Of a stretch of 5,749 bases of DNA, positions 5,090-5,749 are shown piece after piece; the stretch's first letter is position 1, and each line of letters begins with the position of its first letter. The DNA comes from Candidatus Nomurabacteria bacterium (lineage in GTDB: Bacteria; Patescibacteriota; Minisyncoccia; Phycocordibacterales; CALRBL01), in assembly GCA_943354075.1 (NCBI GenBank), contig CALRBL010000036.1:1-5749 (forward strand), in the 5' to 3' direction. The position numbers and the translations under genes are program-made. The notes below the pieces were generated by a model that saw nothing but the letters and a program-made list of their open reading frames with translations, made no database searches and was not told where the DNA came from.

Positions 5090-5329
5090 TTAGGCTGCAA
5101 TATCGAGTAACTGCTTGAGAGCTCCTTCATCGAAGCCAATGATAACGCTATCATCGATAACAGTAACAGGCACTCCCATCTGCTCGCTTCTCTCAATCAT
5201 CTCTGCCCTTTTGGAAGCATCAGCAGCAACATCGTGCTCGGTAAAAGTAATATTATGTTTTACAAAAAAATCTTTGGTCATCTTGCAATACGTGCAGTTT
5301 GGGGTGCTATAAATGGTTACATTTTTCAT
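5090..5329 (-). CDS. Glutaredoxin-like thiol oxidoreductase
   Basis: A 79-residue single-domain thioredoxin-fold protein of the glutaredoxin/NrdH type, which reduces disulfides in the cytoplasm. The active site is CTYC (Cys12, Cys15) after the first strand VTIYSTPN. The cis-proline loop is MGVPVTVID (Pro54), and the GF(D/E) segment that binds glutathione or a partner is IIGFDEGALKQLL (63-75). The length is complete for the family. CPYC is the commoner active site, so Thr at the second position is a mild variant. The ATG is 18 bases after the stop of the FtsB-like gene, so the two are probably co-transcribed. A TATACT at 5344-5339 could be an internal -10, but its -35 is poor. The electron donor (thioredoxin reductase or glutathione) cannot be told from the window. 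Confidence 0.9.
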   Translation of the reverse strand: MKNVTIYSTPNCTYCKMTKDFFVKHNITFTEHDVAADASKRAEMIERSEQMGVPVTVIDDSVIIGFDEGALKQLLDIAA

Positions 5330-5347
5330 ATGACAAACAGTATAACA

Positions 5348-5749
5348 TTATTCATCTTCATTTCTAAAGATCCCACTTACGCTATGCCACATTTTAGAAA
5401 AAATACCACCTTCATCCTCGGTTGCGGTTGCAGGTAGCGGTTTGTCCACCACAACAAGAACACTCTCACCATCTTTGGAAACTTGGTATTTGCGACGTAT
5501 GGCTTCTTCTATACCTTCTTCCGTGTTGAGTTTTGAGGTCTCACGTTCGAGAAGTGCCCTGCGCTTTTCGAGACTTTCAAGTTCAGTCTTTACCATCGCA
5601 ACATTTTTTCGACTCTCAAATTCCTTTCGATACACTCCCCACGTACCCTTAGCAAGAATAATGATGGCAATAACAAGGAGTATGAGTACTGGTTTTGAAT
5701 ACAGCTTGCGAACCTTCGGGCCACTTGCGACCTTTTTTTGAACCTTTCG
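5348..5749 (-). CDS. FtsB/DivIC-like septum formation initiator protein (5' end outside the window)
   Basis: The frame is open to the edge of the window with no plausible start codon before the membrane segment, so the gene begins outside; 133 residues are visible. A basic stretch (RKVQKKVASGPKVRKLYSK) is followed by one hydrophobic span at about 20-33, then a coiled coil at about 45-75 (KTELESLEKRRALLERETSKL). The conserved DivIC/FtsB closing segment comes next: EEGIEEAIRRKYQVSKDGESVLVVVD, residues 77-102. The tail (PATATEDEGGIFSKMWHSV) is lineage-specific. Such proteins sit in the cytoplasmic membrane and, with FtsL and FtsQ, help assemble the division septum. No other division gene is visible, so the exact orthology (FtsB, FtsL or DivIC) is open. 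Confidence 0.83.
   Translation of the reverse strand, partial: RKVQKKVASGPKVRKLYSKPVLILLVIAIIILAKGTWGVYRKEFESRKNVAMVKTELESLEKRRALLERETSKLNTEEGIEEAIRRKYQVSKDGESVLVVVDKPLPATATEDEGGIFSKMWHSVSGIFRNEDE

Overview
The window looks like a piece of a small, streamlined bacterial genome, most likely from the Candidate Phyla Radiation (Patescibacteria, Parcubacteria-like). This is inferred from three things. The valyl-tRNA synthetase is short and stops just after its anticodon-binding domain. Both tRNA genes lack an encoded CCA end. Several genes resemble short families that I associate with Parcubacteria. Shine-Dalgarno-like sequences are almost absent. No database search was possible, so the lineage is a judgement and not a result.

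The plus strand (1-2952) carries a tight run of three genes: the 3' part of valS (valyl-tRNA synthetase), a PrsW-type intramembrane metalloprotease 13 bases further on, and an Hsp20/alpha-crystallin small chaperone whose start codon overlaps the protease stop codon (ATGA). They read as one operon. It is closed by a large inverted repeat (2936-3046) that probably terminates transcription from both sides.

The minus strand (5749 down to 3064) runs toward the first block. In transcription order it holds: a 5'-truncated FtsB/DivIC-like division protein; a small glutaredoxin; tRNA-Arg(CCU); a type II toxin-antitoxin pair (RelB/DinJ-like antitoxin, RelE/YafQ-like toxin) with a near-ideal promoter buried in an AT palindrome; a class I SAM-dependent methyltransferase of the RlmI-like group; a single-pass small membrane protein of unknown function; and tRNA-Phe(GAA). 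The two blocks converge on the 2936-3046 inverted repeat.

Most of this is ordinary housekeeping content, and I do not see a new multi-gene system. The items most worth a second look are smaller. There is a perfect 36-bp palindrome in frame inside valS, in the loop where many homologues carry a zinc-binding insert. The terminator arms copy the end of the hsp20 coding region in inverted form. The first ten bases of tRNA-Phe are duplicated just upstream of that gene. The tRNA-Arg has C at the normally invariant U55 position. The toxin-antitoxin promoter places the transcription start almost at the ATG, which implies a leaderless mRNA.
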